Origin: Bacillus sp. J37
GTDB taxonomy: Bacteria > Bacillota > Bacilli > Bacillales > Bacillaceae
DNA length: 64,000 nucleotides
Direction: 5' to 3'
NCBI RefSeq assembly: GCF_000518865.1
Contig: NZ_JAEK01000020.1
Span: forward strand, 1 to 64,000
The notes under the pieces were generated by a model that worked only from the letters and a program-made list of their open reading frames with translations, did no database searches and was not told where the DNA came from. The stretch's first letter is position 1. Each line of letters starts with the position of its first letter. Shown here piece after piece: positions 62,802 through 64,000 of this stretch. The position numbers and the translations under genes were made by a program.

Positions 62802-64000
62802 ATGAACATCTTAATGCTTTTGTACAAGGATATTCATTACGATGCAAGAGTTCAACGTGAAGCACTAGCTCTTGCAGAGGCAGGATATAAAGTAACAATT
62901 GCATGTGTAAAAGAATATTTTGAAGACCCTCCTACCATTAATTCAAACATTAACTATGTGCGAATTGCGATTTCAGTGAAAAGTGCTAAGCAAAAATTGG
63001 ACATTCAGGAGGGGAGTCCTGGACAAGGTAAGGTGAGTTTACTAAAAGGCGCCCTACTTAAGGCTGTTCGTCATCCATTCATAAAACTACTAAAGGATTA
63101 CCTTGCTTATTATGAATTTTATAAAAAGGTAAAGGCAAGTGTTGAAATATCTAGTTTTGCCGCTATTCATTGTCATGATTTAAATACGCTTTGGCAAGGA
63201 ATATTACTGTCAAAGAAGAATAAGCATCTACGTGTGTTATATGATTCACATGAGCTTTTTAATGAAATGGCAGGCAGAAATGAAGTAGATCGTTCTGTAG
63301 GGTATTTTGTTGAGAAAAGGTTGTTTTCCAAAATCGACCATTTCATAACTGTAAATTCATTTATGTTGCAGCAGTTTCAGGTCAACTATAAGGATAAGCC
63401 ATCTACCATTATTCAAAATATTCCCATTTCACTTGAAGAAAGGATAGAAAACTCTCCAGAAAATTATTGGAGAAGTAAATATCCTATACGAGAAACGGAT
63501 GTTGTGTTACTTTATCAAGGGGGGTTAAATCCACATCGTGGAATTGAAGAATGCATCATGGCCCTCAAGGTACTCCCTAATAAGTTCAAAATGGTTTTAA
63601 TGGGGCAAGGTAGATTTGTAGGAGAGTTAAGAGATATTGTGAAAAACCTGAATCTTCAGGATCGGGTATTTTTCCATGATCAAGTTCCTGCCAAAGATGT
63701 TCTTTTTTATACAAAGCAAGCGGATATAGGATTAGTAATGTATAGAAATACATCGAAGAATAATTATTATTCAACGCCGAATAAAATCTTTGAATATTTA
63801 CAGGCTGAGATTCCAACAGTTGCGTCTAAACATCCGGGAAAATCATATATCGTTGAAGAGTATGGAACGGGTGTATGTGTCGAGGAAACCCCTAAGGCTA
63901 TTGCAGATGGAGTTTTAGAAATTGAAAAAAATAGAAAGCAGTATATTATGAATTGTAAGAACCACAAGGATGACCTCACTTGGGATAATGAAAAAGTAAA
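62802..64000 (+). CDS. GT4-type glycosyltransferase, truncated by the window end
   Basis: An open frame from ATG 62802 (site AAGGGG) to the window edge, about 399 codons with no stop. It begins MNILMLLYKDIHYDARVQRE and has 'HCHDLNTLWQG', 'YDSHELFNE', 'LYQGGLNPHRGIEECIMAL' and 'STPNKIFEYLQAEIPTVAS', the usual phrases of GT-B fold retaining GT4 enzymes (the last carries the donor-binding E...E pattern). It follows the exporter ATPase by 1 nt, so it is in the capsule operon. Donor and acceptor are unknown. Confidence 0.88.
   Translation, partial: MNILMLLYKDIHYDARVQREALALAEAGYKVTIACVKEYFEDPPTINSNINYVRIAISVKSAKQKLDIQEGSPGQGKVSLLKGALLKAVRHPFIKLLKDYLAYYEFYKKVKASVEISSFAAIHCHDLNTLWQGILLSKKNKHLRVLYDSHELFNEMAGRNEVDRSVGYFVEKRLFSKIDHFITVNSFMLQQFQVNYKDKPSTIIQNIPISLEERIENSPENYWRSKYPIRETDVVLLYQGGLNPHRGIEECIMALKVLPNKFKMVLMGQGRFVGELRDIVKNLNLQDRVFFHDQVPAKDVLFYTKQADIGLVMYRNTSKNNYYSTPNKIFEYLQAEIPTVASKHPGKSYIVEEYGTGVCVEETPKAIADGVLEIEKNRKQYIMNCKNHKDDLTWDNEKV

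Overview
The window reads as chromosome of a low-GC, endospore-former-type Firmicute (Bacillaceae; Bacillus, Metabacillus or Cytobacillus-like). The reasons are strong AGGAGG-type ribosome sites with frequent GTG and TTG starts, a CcpA cre site, a TagGH teichoic-acid exporter, an LCP protein, an LPxTA sortase substrate, the xpaC-yaaN pair, a YvrJ/DUF2922/DUF1659 cluster and the dispersed repeats typical of Bacillus intergenic DNA. No rRNA, intact tRNA or CRISPR array was seen.

Left part (1-16.6 kb), metabolism and signalling. A LacI regulator is divergent from a sugar ABC importer and a GH32 fructosidase, with a cre site, a promoter and two LacI-type operators between them. Then come a DUF5317 membrane protein with a 29-residue companion, a GGDEF/HD-GYP protein, a decayed REP-associated transposase (RAYT) flanked by palindromes, a YwqE-like PHP tyrosine phosphatase, an iron(III)-type ABC importer and an AlsT amino-acid symporter.

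Middle part (16.7-34.3 kb), a mosaic of small conserved Bacillus genes. It holds the YvrJ cluster, a band-7-like/SH3 pair, a PAS-GGDEF-EAL protein, two divergent BrnQ carriers, a SEC-C protein, xpaC-yaaN, several unrecognised membrane proteins and an LCP enzyme. Its gaps carry three dispersed repeat families: a GGGACAAGG...CCTTGTCCC palindrome, a ~125-bp GC-rich element and a ~140-185-bp hairpin element. They also carry three arrays of a short word repeated every 20-21 bp.

Right part (34.5-64 kb), cell surface. A 1361-residue internalin-like LRR protein with a sorting signal is followed by tagGH. Next is a long polysaccharide locus: kpsS-like, kdsB-kdsA-kdsD-kdsC, a HIT protein, a triple-domain KpsC-like protein, a single-domain KpsC paralogue, two acetyltransferases, a tail-spike-like protein with an S74 autochaperone, a second kdsA-kdsD-kdsC cassette, UDP-glucose dehydrogenase, UTP-glucose-1-phosphate uridylyltransferase, a second TagGH/KpsMT-like ABC exporter and a GT4 glycosyltransferase running off the end.

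The most notable result is this full CMP-Kdo pathway with KpsC/KpsS-type Kdo transferases and an ABC exporter in a Gram-positive background. Together they predict a Kdo-linked, ABC-exported capsule or glycolipid, a system known from Gram-negative group 2/3 capsules.
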